From NCBI GenBank assembly GCA_921293015.1, contig OV121081.1, positions 72,557,022 through 72,621,021 of the forward strand: a DNA stretch of 64,000 nucleotides, read 5' to 3'. The position numbers and the translations under genes were made by a program. Below the pieces are notes generated by a model. The model searched no databases and had not been told where the DNA came from. It was given only the letters and a program-made list of their open reading frames with translations. The stretch's first letter is position 1. Every line of letters begins with the position of its first letter. Shown here one piece after another: positions 1 through 10,605 of the stretch. The DNA comes from Phorcus lineatus (Eukaryota; Mollusca; Gastropoda; Trochida; Trochidae).

Positions 1-415
1 ACGATTATCGGGCATACTTAATAGTTTTAACCAATATTTTATTGCTCTTTTGTACACAAAAATGTAGAGAGGATACCGCCCGGATTCACCTCTAGCTATA
101 TTAATAGGAGTAGAAATCTTAACGCCTAAGAACCGTTGGCAAGCCAAGGTATGCACAGACTCCATGAAATCATTATGCCAAAATCCCCAGACCTCGGAAC
201 CATAAAGTAAAATGGGAGCTATTTTCATCAAATATCTTAAAAAATAATTCATGAGATATATCGCCAAGCTTACTTAATACTCTAAGGACATCAAATAAAG
301 CCTTTTTACCCTGTAAAGCTGCATTAGAAAAGTGAGTTGACCATGACAGACCCCTTGGAAGGGTTACACCAAGATACTTATAGGAAGATAAAGATTCCAA
401 TTTAAATGATTTCAT
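1..415 (-). pseudogene. LINE (non-LTR retrotransposon) reverse transcriptase, C-terminal part
   Basis: On the minus strand this reads as the region after the catalytic core of a non-LTR retrotransposon polymerase. SYKYLGVTL lies at about 367-390, followed by a W-S-x-H stretch, a KKALF segment and, after a frameshift near 215-240, LLYGSEVWGFW and a region containing GRYPLYI and KYWLKLL that ends at the window edge. The YxGV, LLYGSEVW and GRYPLY blocks are typical of LINE polymerases between the RT domain and the 3' end. The frame breaks once, and nothing upstream (right of about 470) reads as the catalytic YADD region, so this copy is 5'-truncated and dead. Its 3' end lies outside the window. 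The LINE clade is not certain; a CR1/L2-like or RTE-like element fits best. Confidence 0.8.
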
Positions 416-689
416 TCGTAAAAGATTGCATTCGATACAAAAAAGGTTGTTGCCAAACCTTCTTGAAAACCAACATCGCCATGTGTCATTCGTGTAAAAA
501 TTTAATCACAGAAGTTTATTACCGCGGTCTCTGTCGCCCCATAGCTGACCTGGTTCAAGAATTTTGTGACTCCCAGGAGGGGTCATCGGAAAATGAGCTC
601 AGGGTGACAGAGGATGAACACCTTTATCACTGTCTTTAAATAATATTGAACAGCAAGTTTTTAAACTTGACTCAATAGGTTATCGCGCT
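406..689 (+). other. Unassigned stretch with a 77-codon open frame
   Basis: A 77-codon frame is open at 406-639 on the plus strand and contains a CHSC pair and acidic C-terminal residues. Its first part overlaps the LINE relic in antisense. I recognise no family in it, see no splice or promoter signal, and treat it as probably not a gene. Confidence 0.15.
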
Positions 690-935
690 GTAGTGTTTTC
701 CGTGCTTCAGTGATGCGAGAGGGAGTTGAGTTGTACTAAAACCTGCTGTCTATCTCTCATAATGTCTTTCTTTCCGTCTTTTCCTTACTGAAATATTGTT
801 CAAAATACATTAAACCTCAATTCACTCCCTCATCCTTTCTCCCTGATCTCTCCCCTCTCTTTTGGATGCTTGTCATCCACGTGTTTTATAACTGAAATAT
901 TGTTGAAAACACGTTGAACCCAAACTCACTCTATC
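690..935 (+). repeat. SINE with GAAATATTGTT-type tail, tail unit present twice
   Basis: The segment shares several blocks with 38410-38700: a TCTATCTCTCA block, CTCCCTGATCT, a TTTGGATGCTTGTCATCCACG block, and the tail ACTGAAATATTGTT...ACACGTT...CAAACTCAC. Here the tail occurs twice, at about 786-830 and 890-934. The 38.5-kb copy keeps only the second. The 5' boundary is uncertain and no clear pol III A/B box pair remains. Tails of this kind, ending in ACTCACTC, are common in mollusc SINEs. Confidence 0.6.
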
Positions 936-940
936 CTTTT

Positions 941-2031
941 TTAAACGTGAGGTTTTTAATTTTTAAGTTTGATATTAAATGTAGCTATGAAATGTGTAAG
1001 TTTCTGCTCTCTACTGTATTAGCATTAGCAGAGAATTGATCCGTCAAATGTGCAGGGGTGGAAAACTTGCATAAACTGTGAAACATCAAGATGGCGCTGA
1101 AACCACGTGATGTCGTCTTGATGAACTGTTCTCAAAATTTTAGAATTTAATGTGCATCTTTAAAAAAAAAGTTTCAAGTCGCTACGTGCATTTTGAAAGA
1201 ATAACCGATTTGGCCCAAAAGCTTAGTTTCACCATTTGGCTGTAATATCATCAGCCGTTATGGCTAAAATGCTCCACAAAGTCGGTGGAAAAATAAAAAA
1301 ATAAAAAACAAAAAAACACAATAATAACAATAAGGTTTCAGCCAATCTTTAATTATCAGAAAAAAAAGAGAACACCTTTTAATCATTTGAGGTAGGGAAC
1401 TGGATTCGCTTAGCTTAAATCGACATAAGACGTACATTCTAGAAATGCTTCTTTTGATTTAAAAACATTGACTTGGAATTGGTAACATTATATTTGTTTT
1501 CGTAAGATCACTTTATTTATCTGCAAAAATGTGCGACTGCCTTTTTGAATTAATGATTTATATAAGAACTTTCTTAACGTGACACAGGATGTTGTTAGGA
1601 TCGAATGCCAAACGTTGCCAGCGCTGTTACATTTGTTTACTGTACTATATTACTTTTACAGTACTGACAATAGCTGAAATGTACAATATGTTAAACTTAC
1701 AATAATAATCAAATTCGATCAGCAGCTAAAGTGAAATTTATTACACCAAGTAACCTTCAGCTCTATGCGATGTGGCAACATAGCTTTTCGAAATTATTTT
1801 AATCAAAGTCAGGAGATCACATTTCAAGTGAATGCCCTAAGGATAGAAATATGAATGCAGGAAATAGTTTATAAGACAGCTACATTAGGAAAGAGTCAAA
1901 TTACTTTGTGAAGATTAATATGTTGCACTTTTTTCTGTCATCTTCATCAGCGTCATATAACATCCTTGAGGATGGTTAAATGAAGGCAACGTATTAAATA
2001 GGTAATTGGAACATTTAGAACCTCAAAAACT
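941..2031. other. No gene seen; one copy of a recurring noncoding motif
   Basis: No supported coding frame. At 1371-1398 it holds a copy of a recurring motif around CTTTTAATCATTTG that also occurs at 9934, 16344, 34141 and, inverted, 34681-34709. The flanking block with TGGTAACATT and GTTTTCGT at about 1478-1505 matches 9999-10030. Confidence 0.4.
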
Positions 2032-2064
2032 TTAGTCCACTCTCTATGATATTCATCCACGTGC

Positions 2065-2317
2065 CCTCCCGCCAGGGGCTCCGCAACTTTGTCTGCAGTA
2101 GAGAACTATTTGACATGCAGTAAGGTCTTGGTGCAACTCTACGCTGAATTTCAGCGAAGTACCACCCATGGTTCGCTAGTTCCAGTCAATGCTCACAGGT
2201 TTCACTGCAATGCATCGCCACAATGGTGTTGCGGGCTTTCTTCCTGCAATAATATTAGCAGCCGCGACATAAGTGAAATACTCTTGAAAGCGGCGTTAAA
2301 CCTTAAGTCGCCTCACC
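2065..2317 (+). repeat. 5'-truncated tRNA-type SINE flanked by a 12-bp target duplication
   Basis: The element matches the body of the SINE at 37159-37450: GGGGCTC-GCAACTTTGTC-GCAG near the start, a TGGTTCGCTAGTT block, TGTTGCGGGCT, CCTGCAATAA, and the tail GTGAAATACTCTTGAAAG. It lacks the tRNA-like head, as expected from 5' truncation during LINE-driven insertion. The 12 bases TCATCCACGTGC flank it at 2053-2064 and 2318-2329. The sequences outside join into the tail of an older SINE of the type seen at 690-935, so this is an insertion into another SINE. A 83-codon frame at 2089-2340 lies inside it and is not a gene. Confidence 0.8.
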
Positions 2318-2329
2318 TCATCCACGTGC

Positions 2330-2360
2330 TCAAAATATGAAATATTGTTTAAAACACGCT
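2330..2360 (+). repeat. Tail of the older SINE interrupted by the 2065-2317 insertion
   Basis: TGAAATATTGTTTAAAACAC matches the tails at 890-934 and 38650-38690. Together with the left target-site copy at 2053-2064 it forms the pre-insertion sequence. Confidence 0.6.
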
Positions 2361-3825
2361 AACTTTTGTTTTAGCTTCAGAATAATCCACGGTATGTCAA
2401 TTCCTGTATGAGAATGTGTTTGGTGCTTCAACGTGACCTCTCTAATGAGGGATTTCTTTAAGATTATTCACTATCAGCAGTAAATGTCTAAATATCGGAC
2501 AGTAATGGCGTCATTCTTCTTATAAGTCAGTGATACATATTCCAGAAGCGTTAACTATACAATTAAAGATAATCATTTATAAATTTTCTGTGTCATGAGT
2601 TTAGCAAGGTTAACGTCCTAAGTTAGACTTTCTGTACGTATTGTTTGGACTAACAAACTAAAAGTTAAAAATGGTTTCAACTGATCATCATTTAACTATC
2701 GTTGTTTTAACCGTTTTCTAAAAGTATATTTCAGCTGTAGTTGGAAAACAACAAAGAGTACATCCTAGGTCACCCAGGGCCTCATTTGATATACTTATTT
2801 ACCCTTGAATCTATTCCTTTGACGGGAATAATCCAAAATCGACGATATTCATATTTCTCTAAAAGTGCCAATAACAACCGTGTTTTCGTTCAATAAATTT
2901 TAGAATTGACTGCGATAGTAGACATGAACTTGAGATTTTTATTATTAGGAAATATCGAATCTACTATGTTATTACTTACAAGGTACTCAATAACCTTCAT
3001 TTGCTACAGTAAACCACGTTTTTATTATTCAGTGATTAGAAACAATGAAATAAAAGTATCCATGGTTTAAGAATAATGACATGGAAATACATTAGGAGAA
3101 TGTGCCATTTTACAAATTAAACCGACAGTGATTCTTAATAACCATTAAGGTCAACATTTAATGATGATTGAATTCATGTACTTCAAAATGGAGATAGACT
3201 ATATGATTAAATGTCAAATTTGTAATGGGGAAATCATGTTTCTCAATCGTCATGAAATACTTGTATGTTTAATTTTGATGTGAACTGAAGAAGATATAAT
3301 TAATTAAAGTTTAAATGAAATAATATCTTGACCGTTGATTGAAAATAACTGAATCGCATTGCAGGGAATGACATTTGAAATAAACCTGTTAACGATTGAA
3401 ATTTTTACAACAATTTGGTTTCCAAAATAAAAATTAATGTGTTTATAGTTTTAGGAACAACACACATTATATTTGGTAAAACACATATGGAAGGAAATAG
3501 ATTCATTTTACAACAAAGAACAAGATTTGATAGCTGCCAGTATACTGAAAGGTTTCTTTTTATCATAAAAGACAGTAATTCGTTTTTATTCACTAGGTCT
3601 TAAGTTATGCTTTCCTTATTATTATCTTCTTCATTATTATCTGCTTTATTTTTATTATTACTTTTATTTCTACAGGATTGCAAAGGATTTTGAATTATAC
3701 TCTTTTACCAACATGGTTCGTGGCGGAGCCCAATTTTGAAATTTTGTTATTGTTAGTAAGTCCACGTCATCTCGGAAACATGATTTCATAAAACGTTTAC
3801 CAAAGTATGAAAAACGTAGCGCTTC
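2361..3825. other. No gene or repeat recognised
   Basis: AT-rich sequence. The open frames in both directions at 3405-3603 are short, overlap each other and resemble no family. Nothing here is supported as a feature. Confidence 0.5.
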
Positions 3826-4112
3826 CATTCCCGAAAAAGTGAAAATGTTCCGTCATGAATGCAAACACAACCTCTGTTCTGATTCGAGATATTCTCGTAA
3901 AGAAAACTCAAAGTGCTGAGTGCATATTCGAATAAAGTTTAGCTTTCCGAGATACGAAAATAACTGAGGCGTTTTGAATAATAACTTTTGAAACGGCGTA
4001 GCTGATTGCACGACTAAGTTTGCATCCAATCAGGCTTCATACATTTTAGAGCGATAACCGTTCGTTTGAGGACAGAGGTTGTATAGGAATTAGTGACGGA
4101 GCTGTGGGGAGA
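3826..4112 (+). mobile_element. Palindromic MITE, internally deleted copy
   Basis: This is a degraded member of the family seen intact at 6910-7353 and 39562-40006. It keeps the left inverted-repeat portion (CCGTCATGAATGC and ACAACCTCTGTTCTGA near 3850-3885), jumps by internal deletion to the central block AAAGTGCTGAGTGCATATTC...AAGTTTAGC (about 3910-3955), and keeps the right half with GCTGATTGCACGACTAA, GCATCCAATCAG, ACAGAGGTTGTATAGGAAT and GACGGAGCTGTGGGGAGAA. No coding capacity. Confidence 0.65.
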
Positions 4113-4289
4113 AAACGACAGAATGTTGAAATGTAACATTCTTGCACATTCTAATATGAATTTTTTTTTTAATTTCTTAAAATGGCTTCATGAAAATTAG
4201 ATAATCAACAAAATAATACCATTTTTGTTAAAATCAATTGATAGGCTCAAGCTTTAAGATTTATTATAACTAATTAGAATGCTTTATTT

Positions 4290-5064
4290 GGGGATACCTC
4301 ACTGTGCCCCTTGGATATATGTTATGATAAGGGACCAGAGGGAGAGTGTTTTGACAAGGGATTAACTTCCCCTGATTCGGTGGCAGTGAGATGTCGCTCC
4401 AGAAGTTTGTAGTGTACTATGTTTAATTTTGATTTGAGTGAGGTGATATCATGTAAGTGATCATCATATTTAGGGCAAAAGATATCCCAAAACTACCAAC
4501 TCTTGCTGCACATCTACAGATTCCTCCGAAGAAGCTTGGACCCTGCCACCCAAATATCTTTAAGTTACTTTACATGATCCAAAATAAACAATGTCATGCT
4601 GAGACCATGATTCTGCAGTTGAGTGGAGGTGGACGATTGAGACCAAAACGCCAGAAGTATCGTCACCTTGACAGCATCTTGAATGCTGAAGGGGACAATC
4701 TACTACAAGGAAGAATAACTGCAATTGAATATGCAGATGCTGTATCATATATTGTTGGCATGTCAGTGTAATGAATTGTATACATTTTAGTTGAAACTGA
4801 CTGTACATTTTATTTATTGTCAAACAATAATGTCATATCTGTATGAAAATGCATATGTATCATATGATATATTCTCGACTTGTATGTTAAATAATTGATA
4901 TATACTGTACTGTAATAAATTTCCAGAAGACCGTACTGTAATAAAATTCCAGAAGATATCCCAAGCTTGTAATCCCCTGTTAATCACTCCATTGTTACCT
5001 AATTAACTATGGATGGCTGCATTATCCCCTGAAACGGAGTCAGGGGGCACAGTGAGGTTAAACC
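4290..5064 (+). mobile_element. Small MULE-like DNA element with terminal inverted repeats and 8-bp target duplication
   Basis: The left end (GGGGATACCTCACTGTGCCC) and the reverse complement of the right end (GGGTTTAACCTCACTGTGCC) match over about 20 bases. CTTTATTT flanks both sides (4282-4289 and 5065-5072), an 8-bp target duplication. The element is 775 bp and contains a frame (4457-4771) that resembles the C-terminal end of Mutator-like transposases. It looks like a non-autonomous deletion derivative that kept the 3' end of the transposase gene. No copy of it is seen elsewhere in the window. Confidence 0.65.
4457..4771 (+). pseudogene. C-terminal fragment of a probable MULE-type transposase
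   Basis: The frame of 104 codons has no ATG at its 5' end: it is open from a TAA just upstream and its first codon is GTG, so it is an exon or a truncated gene. A possible splice acceptor (ATATTTAG) lies at the very start. The peptide has the layout I know from the C-terminal tails of MULE-domain proteins in animals: a CHPNIFKLLYMIQ block at residues 36-48, a basic linker (RPKRQKYRHLD, about 62-72), and a closing amphipathic segment (ITAIEYADAVSYIVGM). In full proteins this tail follows the DDE catalytic domain and often a zinc finger, neither of which is present here. It cannot be an active transposase. The assignment rests on pattern resemblance only. A profile search of the 104 residues against MULE transposases would confirm or refute it. 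Confidence 0.45.
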
Positions 5065-6240
5065 CTTTATTTTAGTATTGTGTATTGATTATCTAAAATT
5101 CAAAAAATGAGAATGACGAAGTGTCATGTACACATTTTAACTAGTATTCAAATATAAATTTACTACAGAAAATAATTATTGTTGTTAGTACATGTACATA
5201 TAAGTAGACTTGTAAGTAAGTAGATTTGAGAAATTAAGTAAAATAAGTATGTATCTACAAATATTTGTTCCTAAAGCAAAAATGGTGATGTTGAAAATAA
5301 AAATGTAATCATGGCATGACCTTTATTTATGTACAAAATGAAATGACCCACCCAAGTTTTCAATCAGAATATCTTAACTATTAATGTTATGTGAAAGAAC
5401 TATTAACACAGGCACTGCTGTTATTGTGGCACGTGCATTGTTCACTTGGCCGATACCAATAAAGTTCAACAATATCTGGTGTGGCTCGCCAGATAGATGA
5501 ATTACCCGATTCATGCTAGATAAACTGAGCATTTGAAAGGTCATTCCTTGCTTCACACCGAGAGACGAGTTCAAGGATTTGTGGTGTCACCTTATGCAAG
5601 AGACTATTAGGAATGGTTTGGAAGTGATGGTAATGTGACCATAATGCTTATGAAATGAAATAGGGGTGATGTTTGTCCTTACACCAGAGTAATAAATTGC
5701 GTGGTCTTCGTGTTGTGGAGTCCAGCGCAATGTAAGTATCCTCATAAGTTCTTAATAATGTCTATGTGTGTACTTAAAACCATCATGTAGGAACCTTATT
5801 TCCTTTGAAATCTCTCCAAAAGCTGTTTAGACCATTGTATATATACATGAAGACTAATTAAAAAATTGAACTTGTAATTGTTCATATTTTTCAGGTACAC
5901 CAAGTACAATTTGGCAGTTGCTCATGTATGCATGTCACATGCACATGTCATATTCACATGCTTATATGCAATCATGGCAACAACTAACGAAAATCATTTA
6001 TATCTTACAATGACGCCTCTTTGGTTTTAAACCTAAGCATAAATGGCATTATTTTAAACATATATATATATCAGTAGTAATTGATGAATTTAGCACTCAC
6101 CTTTTTATTAGTGGTGTGATCGATTTTATACCCAATGTTGTAGTGATGTTGTAATCGATCAGTTCGACACATGTTAATGCTCTTCTGTAGCAAGAAAAGT
6201 GGAGGGAATAGAATTAGCACCGTTTCTTCACCGATGAATT
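5065..6240. other. No supported gene
   Basis: AT-rich. A 66-codon minus-strand frame (5374-5574) is open and lies in slightly GC-richer sequence, but I recognise no domain and see no start or splice context that would support it. No repeats match elsewhere in the window. Confidence 0.4.
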
Positions 6241-6301
6241 CTTCAAAGTTCCTTTCTAATTTGCAGTTTGTAAAAATTTTCTTTGTGAAATAATAAGGTT
6301 A

Positions 6302-6415
6302 ACTTTTTGTCTATCAGGTCTCTTAAAAACTATTTCGAAAGGTAACTTGTCAATTTTCCCTTTGAATTTGATTGAATGTTTTTATTGGCACCAGGTGCCT
6401 AAGTGCATCAATTAG
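6302..6415 (+). pseudogene. Exon-like fragment of the 'LNLI-HQVP' family, copy 1
   Basis: In frame from 6302 the sequence reads through 37 codons to TAG at 6413. The peptide contains TFCLSGLLK, then LNLIECFYWHQVPKCIN. The same order of residues appears at 34245-34500 on the minus strand (KCLSSLAHLGY...LNLIACIDKHQVPLFM), at 16540-16790, and in a more broken form at 13645-13775. Agreement at the protein level with scattered base changes suggests a former coding exon. This copy ends in a stop right after HQVPKCIN, where the 34-kb copy continues for 40 more residues, so it is either truncated or uses different splicing. The family is unknown to me. Confidence 0.4.
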
Positions 6416-6909
6416 TACAGAAAGGCTTTGTTGTAAGAAAAACTTGTGTATTTGTGCAGGTGGCCTTAAGGTCATTCACCAATCAATTTCCATTATAATA
6501 ATTTGTTATGTACATATTTAACAATACAACAATTAAGTTTTGTTTAAAATATTCCATAAGTGTAAGGCTTTTATCATTAAATATGTCTTTTCGTTACTAA
6601 TTGTGCATAAAACATAAATTGTCAATTTTCATTTCCAAACACTTGAGCAACTGAGGAAAACTCTTTGCAGCTTCAAAACTTAACAGAAGAAATGTACAAC
6701 TACATATGTTTAAAATTATGAGTATAACATAGAAGATTACCATACATTCTTTATTCTACCATTAGTGGTAGAGTACACTTGTATATTCGAGCACTGAGTA
6801 AAAATATATTGTTTCGCAATTGTTTCAAGATAACTTTGCACTACTTTGACGTACTGTATTGCTCAAAATAAAGAAACTCGTTCGATATTTTGCTGGCATA
6901 TGTTTAACT

Positions 6910-7353
6910 ATTCTCCCCGAACAGAGGTGCTCCATCATAAATTCCAATTCAACCCCTGTTGTGATAACAGCTTTCTCGGTCAAGAAGTGTAGGATGCAAT
7001 CAAAGATAATTGTGCAGTAAGCGACGCCGTTCCTAAATTTGTTATTCAAAATGCCAAATTATTTCAGTATGCTTTCGGAAAGCTAAACTTAATTCGAATA
7101 TGCCCTTTGCACTTTGTGTCTTCTTTACAGAATACATTCGCCTTAATCAGAGACTGCATCATGGCATAGGCCTGCGTAACAACACATGTGTTATCGATAC
7201 AGGCAATGTTTACATTGACTGTAATATTGCTAGATACTTTCTGTTGCAATATTTTTCCGCTAGGGAAATCTGCCGCAAATCCAAGAAGGGCTCGTATTAG
7301 AACGGAGAATTTATTGGAATTAATGACGGAGCTAGCTCTGTGGTGAGAGCATG
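6910..7353 (-). mobile_element. Palindromic MITE, full-length copy
   Basis: The left end ATTCTCCCCGAACAGAGGTG pairs with the right end, which reads GCTAGCTCTGTGGTGAGAG. The interior matches the family copies at 39562-40006 (opposite orientation) and 34815-35118: GAAAGCTAAACTTAATTCGA, TTCTTTACAGAATACATTCG, CATCATGGCATAGGCCTG, TGTAATATTGC, and a block corresponding to CCGGTAGGGGAAACTGCCGG. Length is close to the 445 bp of the 39.5-kb copy. The open frames at 7064-7390 and 7100-7300 are shadows of this repeat. Confidence 0.75.
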
Positions 7354-7909
7354 CTGTTTGGCACAGTATGGAGCTTTTACGGTTGTCCATTTTTAGACCA
7401 CCTGGTATTACATAGTTGGATTCAAATCTTAAGGTGACACTACGTTCATTGTCACATCACATGTAATAGCTAAAAGTATACTTTATATTTAGCACAACAA
7501 AACTATAACTGTTCGTGCTTGATGCAATGTTCAATTTTTTTAATGAAAATAATTAGAACAGTACATGCATATTATTTATTAAACAAGCTGTTAAGCAATT
7601 AAAGTTAAGTATGATGATGACGACATTGAAAACAATCATAGGATAAGAAGACTTCTGGAGCAATAGATGTCTATTTGAGAATTTCTAAAAAGATCTGTAT
7701 TTTATCTTCCGGAAATAGTCATATAAAATTATGTTGGTTGTGTACAAAAGGCTACCACGAGAGTATAGTTTGGAATGCTTAACCATTCATTAGAATAAAC
7801 ATCTGTAATTTGCATCTTTATCCGTATATGACCCCAACAGAAAATTACCTCAGCTTTATCCTCCTGGGAACCTGTAAAAATTACAATTAACATAATTGTG
7901 AAGAACACT

Positions 7910-7911
<2 letters not shown>

Positions 7912-7965
<54 letters not shown>
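7912..7965. repeat. (AAT)n microsatellite
   Basis: About 18 uninterrupted AAT units. It is followed by GGATTTGTATAGCGCC, the head of a dispersed repeat in which AAT runs are commonly attached to GGATTTATATAGCGCC. That repeat continues to about 8020 (TTGAGCTGCTC, CGGCGCTGATT). Confidence 0.9.
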
Positions 7966-7966
<1 letters not shown>

Positions 7967-8186
7967 GATTTGTATAGCGCCTCGGTTTCCAACTTTTGAG
8001 CTGCTCACCGGCGCTGATTAATTCTTAGGAAGTAATCATTATACATTTTCATGTCTGTCATTAGCGTAGTTAGCTGCATTATAATAATCTATCATTGGCT
8101 ATTATCAAAAACCCATTTACATTTCTTTTTGCAATTGCTTTGCTACTATTCTGATATTTTAATTGAACTACCTGTATTTGTCATTA

Positions 8187-8375
8187 TCATGGCAGTTGTG
8201 ACACTTGACTTCCAGAAGAGTTATGGTTTTTATGATCAAACACCTTCTCTGAAGCAAATAAATCAGGAGTGTCAGGTGGCGAGCGTAATGCGTTTTCTAT
8301 CAAAATCTCTGTTATTGAATTTGGCTTGTATTTATAACAAGTGTCAGTATCCGGTGTAGATGATAAACGAGACAA
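8187..8375 (-). pseudogene. Exon-like minus-strand segment shared with unit B
   Basis: The minus frame of 62 codons includes SSTPDTDTCYKYKPNSITE and DTPDLFASEKVF. The paralogous stretch in unit B (about 32750-32960, minus) includes DMSDLYTLDRVLQQQRKDYF. The DxxDLxxxxxVxxxxx register is shared and the two loci align at the DNA level. The B copy has stops upstream of this block. I do not recognise the protein and cannot exclude that it is aligned noncoding DNA in which one frame happens to be open. Confidence 0.25.
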
Positions 8376-8459
8376 ATTAGTTTCTGTATATAAGAGTCTC
8401 GAATTTCAATTTATTCTCGCTCAAATACTGGAACTCAAATGTGGAAGTCGCTTATAAGA

Positions 8460-9394
8460 TGAAATCAAAAGGAATAGCGAAGATTTATGATACATCGTGA
8501 TCAACATTATAAGATGACAATAAATCAGTGACGCTGTAGTAAAAATTGTAGGATCACTGGCTCGTGAAGGCATTTATCATTTAAACATTTCATTTCATGA
8601 TTAAAAAAAATTGTTGATACAAATATGAAAATAAGTATATTTTCGTAAAGACCAATTCTGCCATGTACTGGCTGGTTCTTTTCTAAATGAATCAGATAAA
8701 GGTAAGTAATCATTACGGATGCATGGGTGGTGTCTGTCACTCGATAAAGGAGATGCTGAGATGAATATTGTTAAACCATGACTAGCCTACACCGAGACAG
8801 TACGTGTGGTGCTATCATAGACATCAAACAGCGCAAAACATCCATTGGTATCTCTTTGCAAGGGATACTATTACAAATTATAATTTTCTACTTACCAATA
8901 GGGGAAAGCTATCCGCTTCATGCATTTAATTACATCTTTTGTTGTATGTTAAAGGCGTGTTAATGGGTAAATCAGAAGTATTCTTGTCTTGTAAAAAAGG
9001 TTGAATTATCTTTGGCAAAATCACTACATGTTTCTTGTTATATATATTAACCTATTATTATTCTATTTTCTCTCTATTTGGATAAATTGTTTCAATAAAT
9101 GTTGAATAAAAAGAAAAAAATCAAACTACGAAAGTCAATAAGTTTCTTATCACTTCTATTTTTTCATTGATATAGACACTATCTCCTAGATGATCGATTT
9201 CGATGCTCTACATATATATGTTCAGATCAAAAGTTTTATGTTTCAGTATGTTTCAATATCCAATGTTGATAACGTAGAAAAAAGGAGCAAAAATCGCGAT
9301 TTTGCATTCTGGCACGTGTATTAAACATTTACATGGCTATGTAAAACCATCTTCCCGATACTGATTGTGTTTGCGACAAAAATCATAAAACAAA
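8460..9394. other. No gene recognised
   Basis: AT-rich. The frames at 8525-8740 and 8778-8963 are unsupported. The 100 bases before 9395 are probably the 5' end of the Tc1 relic that follows, but no terminal repeat can be named. Confidence 0.4.
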
Positions 9395-9770
9395 ATGCCA
9401 AGACTAACACCAGCTGAAACAGAGAAAGCCATTGAAATGTCAAATGCCAAACAGTCACATTGCACAGGTCACTGTATGCACACGACAAACCATGATGGGA
9501 CTATTTAATCGCGTTCAGACAAATCAGTAGTCTGAGAGATCCAGAATAACTGCCCAACAAGACGATCGTTATTTCAGGATGATGTATTGACATTGATCTT
9601 TATCAGCGGCCAGAGGTCGTGGTCGAGTGATGAGGTGACTCCATACAAAGCAGGATGACCTTGACTCCTGCACATCGAAAGAACCGCTTACAGTGCACAT
9701 AGACTGACCGCGTGTCCTGTTCAGCTACAAAAGCAGCTACGACGCCGACAACAACAGCCAGAAACTTAAA
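9395..9770 (+). pseudogene. Tc1-like transposase relic, N-terminal DNA-binding region
   Basis: Starting at the ATG at 9395 the frame reads MPRLTPAETEKAIEMSNAKQ, which fits the opening of a helix-turn-helix domain in Tc1-family (IS630-like) transposases (MPRLTPxExxxAxxMxxAG). It then passes through several stops and frameshifts. Later pieces in other frames (residue runs ending in arginine-rich HRLTACPVQ and LQKQLRRR) are compatible with the second DNA-binding subdomain. No DDE catalytic part follows, because homology fades near 9770. The fragment is old and inactive. It is distinct from the better-preserved Tc1 element at 30095-31699, whose N-terminus is MVRRRLPEALRW. Confidence 0.6.
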
Positions 9771-10605
9771 GGGGCAGTAGTACGTTTTGAAAATGTTGTT
9801 TTCTTCAAAATTCCCTTAAAAATTATCATTTTTATCTTTAGAGGGTCAAACGTCTCATTTCTCAAACCCATTATCCCAAATTATAGCAGAAAGTATCAAG
9901 TATCAAGCAAACTATTGGAGACCATTTTAATCTGAACACCTTTAATCATTTAAGGTAGGTTTTTGAACCGCTTTTTTAAATGAAAGATTATTGCCTTGCA
10001 AGTGGTAACATTTAGTTTCGTTTTCGTGAGAGCACTTTCTTTACATATAAAAACGTGCTACTTCCCCTTTTTCGATATCAGGCGACTGGCGTTAGACATA
10101 TGAAAACGAGTTTTGTTTTTTTCTTCACGCGAATGGCTGCCTTTGTACTTTCTTTCGTACGTCAGTCCATATACATGTAACTAACTGGAATGTTACAACT
10201 AAATCGCCTGACCAAAAAAATTATTTCATATGCTTTCATATGACTTAAATTTTGTTGATTACAAGCATTAGATTAGTCTTAAAGCTGTAAAAATCAAAGT
10301 ATGTACTGGTACAAATGTCAGTTTTGAGCATGCCGCTGATTTCATTATTTGAAGTCCTTGGTATTTTGATATGTTGTAGGAGGTGTTTCCCCGTTAAATC
10401 AAGTATTTAATTCCCGTATTGCCGAGTCATTTTGACTTAAATCGTTTTCGTGACGGAATAGTTTTCCTTCAAGCAGGTTGCTCCGGTTTGTCTGCAATCA
10501 ATTTAAAAGCAAAACTTCATATTTATTGGAATATTTTTCACTCCACAACTGGAAAAGTCTGTAAAATGATTTACTTACGGTGGTAAAAAAACATACGTGT
10601 TGGTT
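9771..10605. other. No gene; block shared with 1.3-1.55 kb
   Basis: 9920-10110 aligns to 1350-1560, with the CTTTAATCATTT motif, GGTAACATT, GTTTTCGTxAGAxCACTTT, and AAAAxGTGC. Nothing here looks coding. Confidence 0.45.

Larger units (their letters stand above)
6240..8450 (+). repeat. Partial upstream copy (unit 0) of the large duplicated unit
   Basis: Two collinear anchors tie this stretch to units A and B. 6260-6500 (TTTCTTTGTGAAATAA, TTGGCACCAG, AAGTGCATCAATTAG, TATTTGTGCAGGTGGCC) matches 13620-13830 and 29830-30000. 8305-8440 (TTATTGAATTTGGCTTGTA, GTAGATGATAAACGAGAC, CGAATTTCA) matches 32925-33040 and more weakly 14180-14260. Between the anchors sit a MITE (6910-7353) and an AAT microsatellite that A and B lack. 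Confidence 0.6.

Noticed and set aside
406-639. 77-codon frame that might be a small protein with a CxxC pair
   Set aside because: Starts inside an antisense LINE and has no recognised domain. Listed only as an unassigned stretch.
2089-2340. 83-codon frame with cysteines
   Set aside because: Coincides with a SINE body. The homologous SINE at 37159 does not keep the frame.
7064-7390. 108-codon minus frame
   Set aside because: Falls inside the full-length palindromic MITE (6910-7353).
7729-7992. 87-codon frame with a poly-isoleucine run
   Set aside because: Product of the AAT microsatellite.
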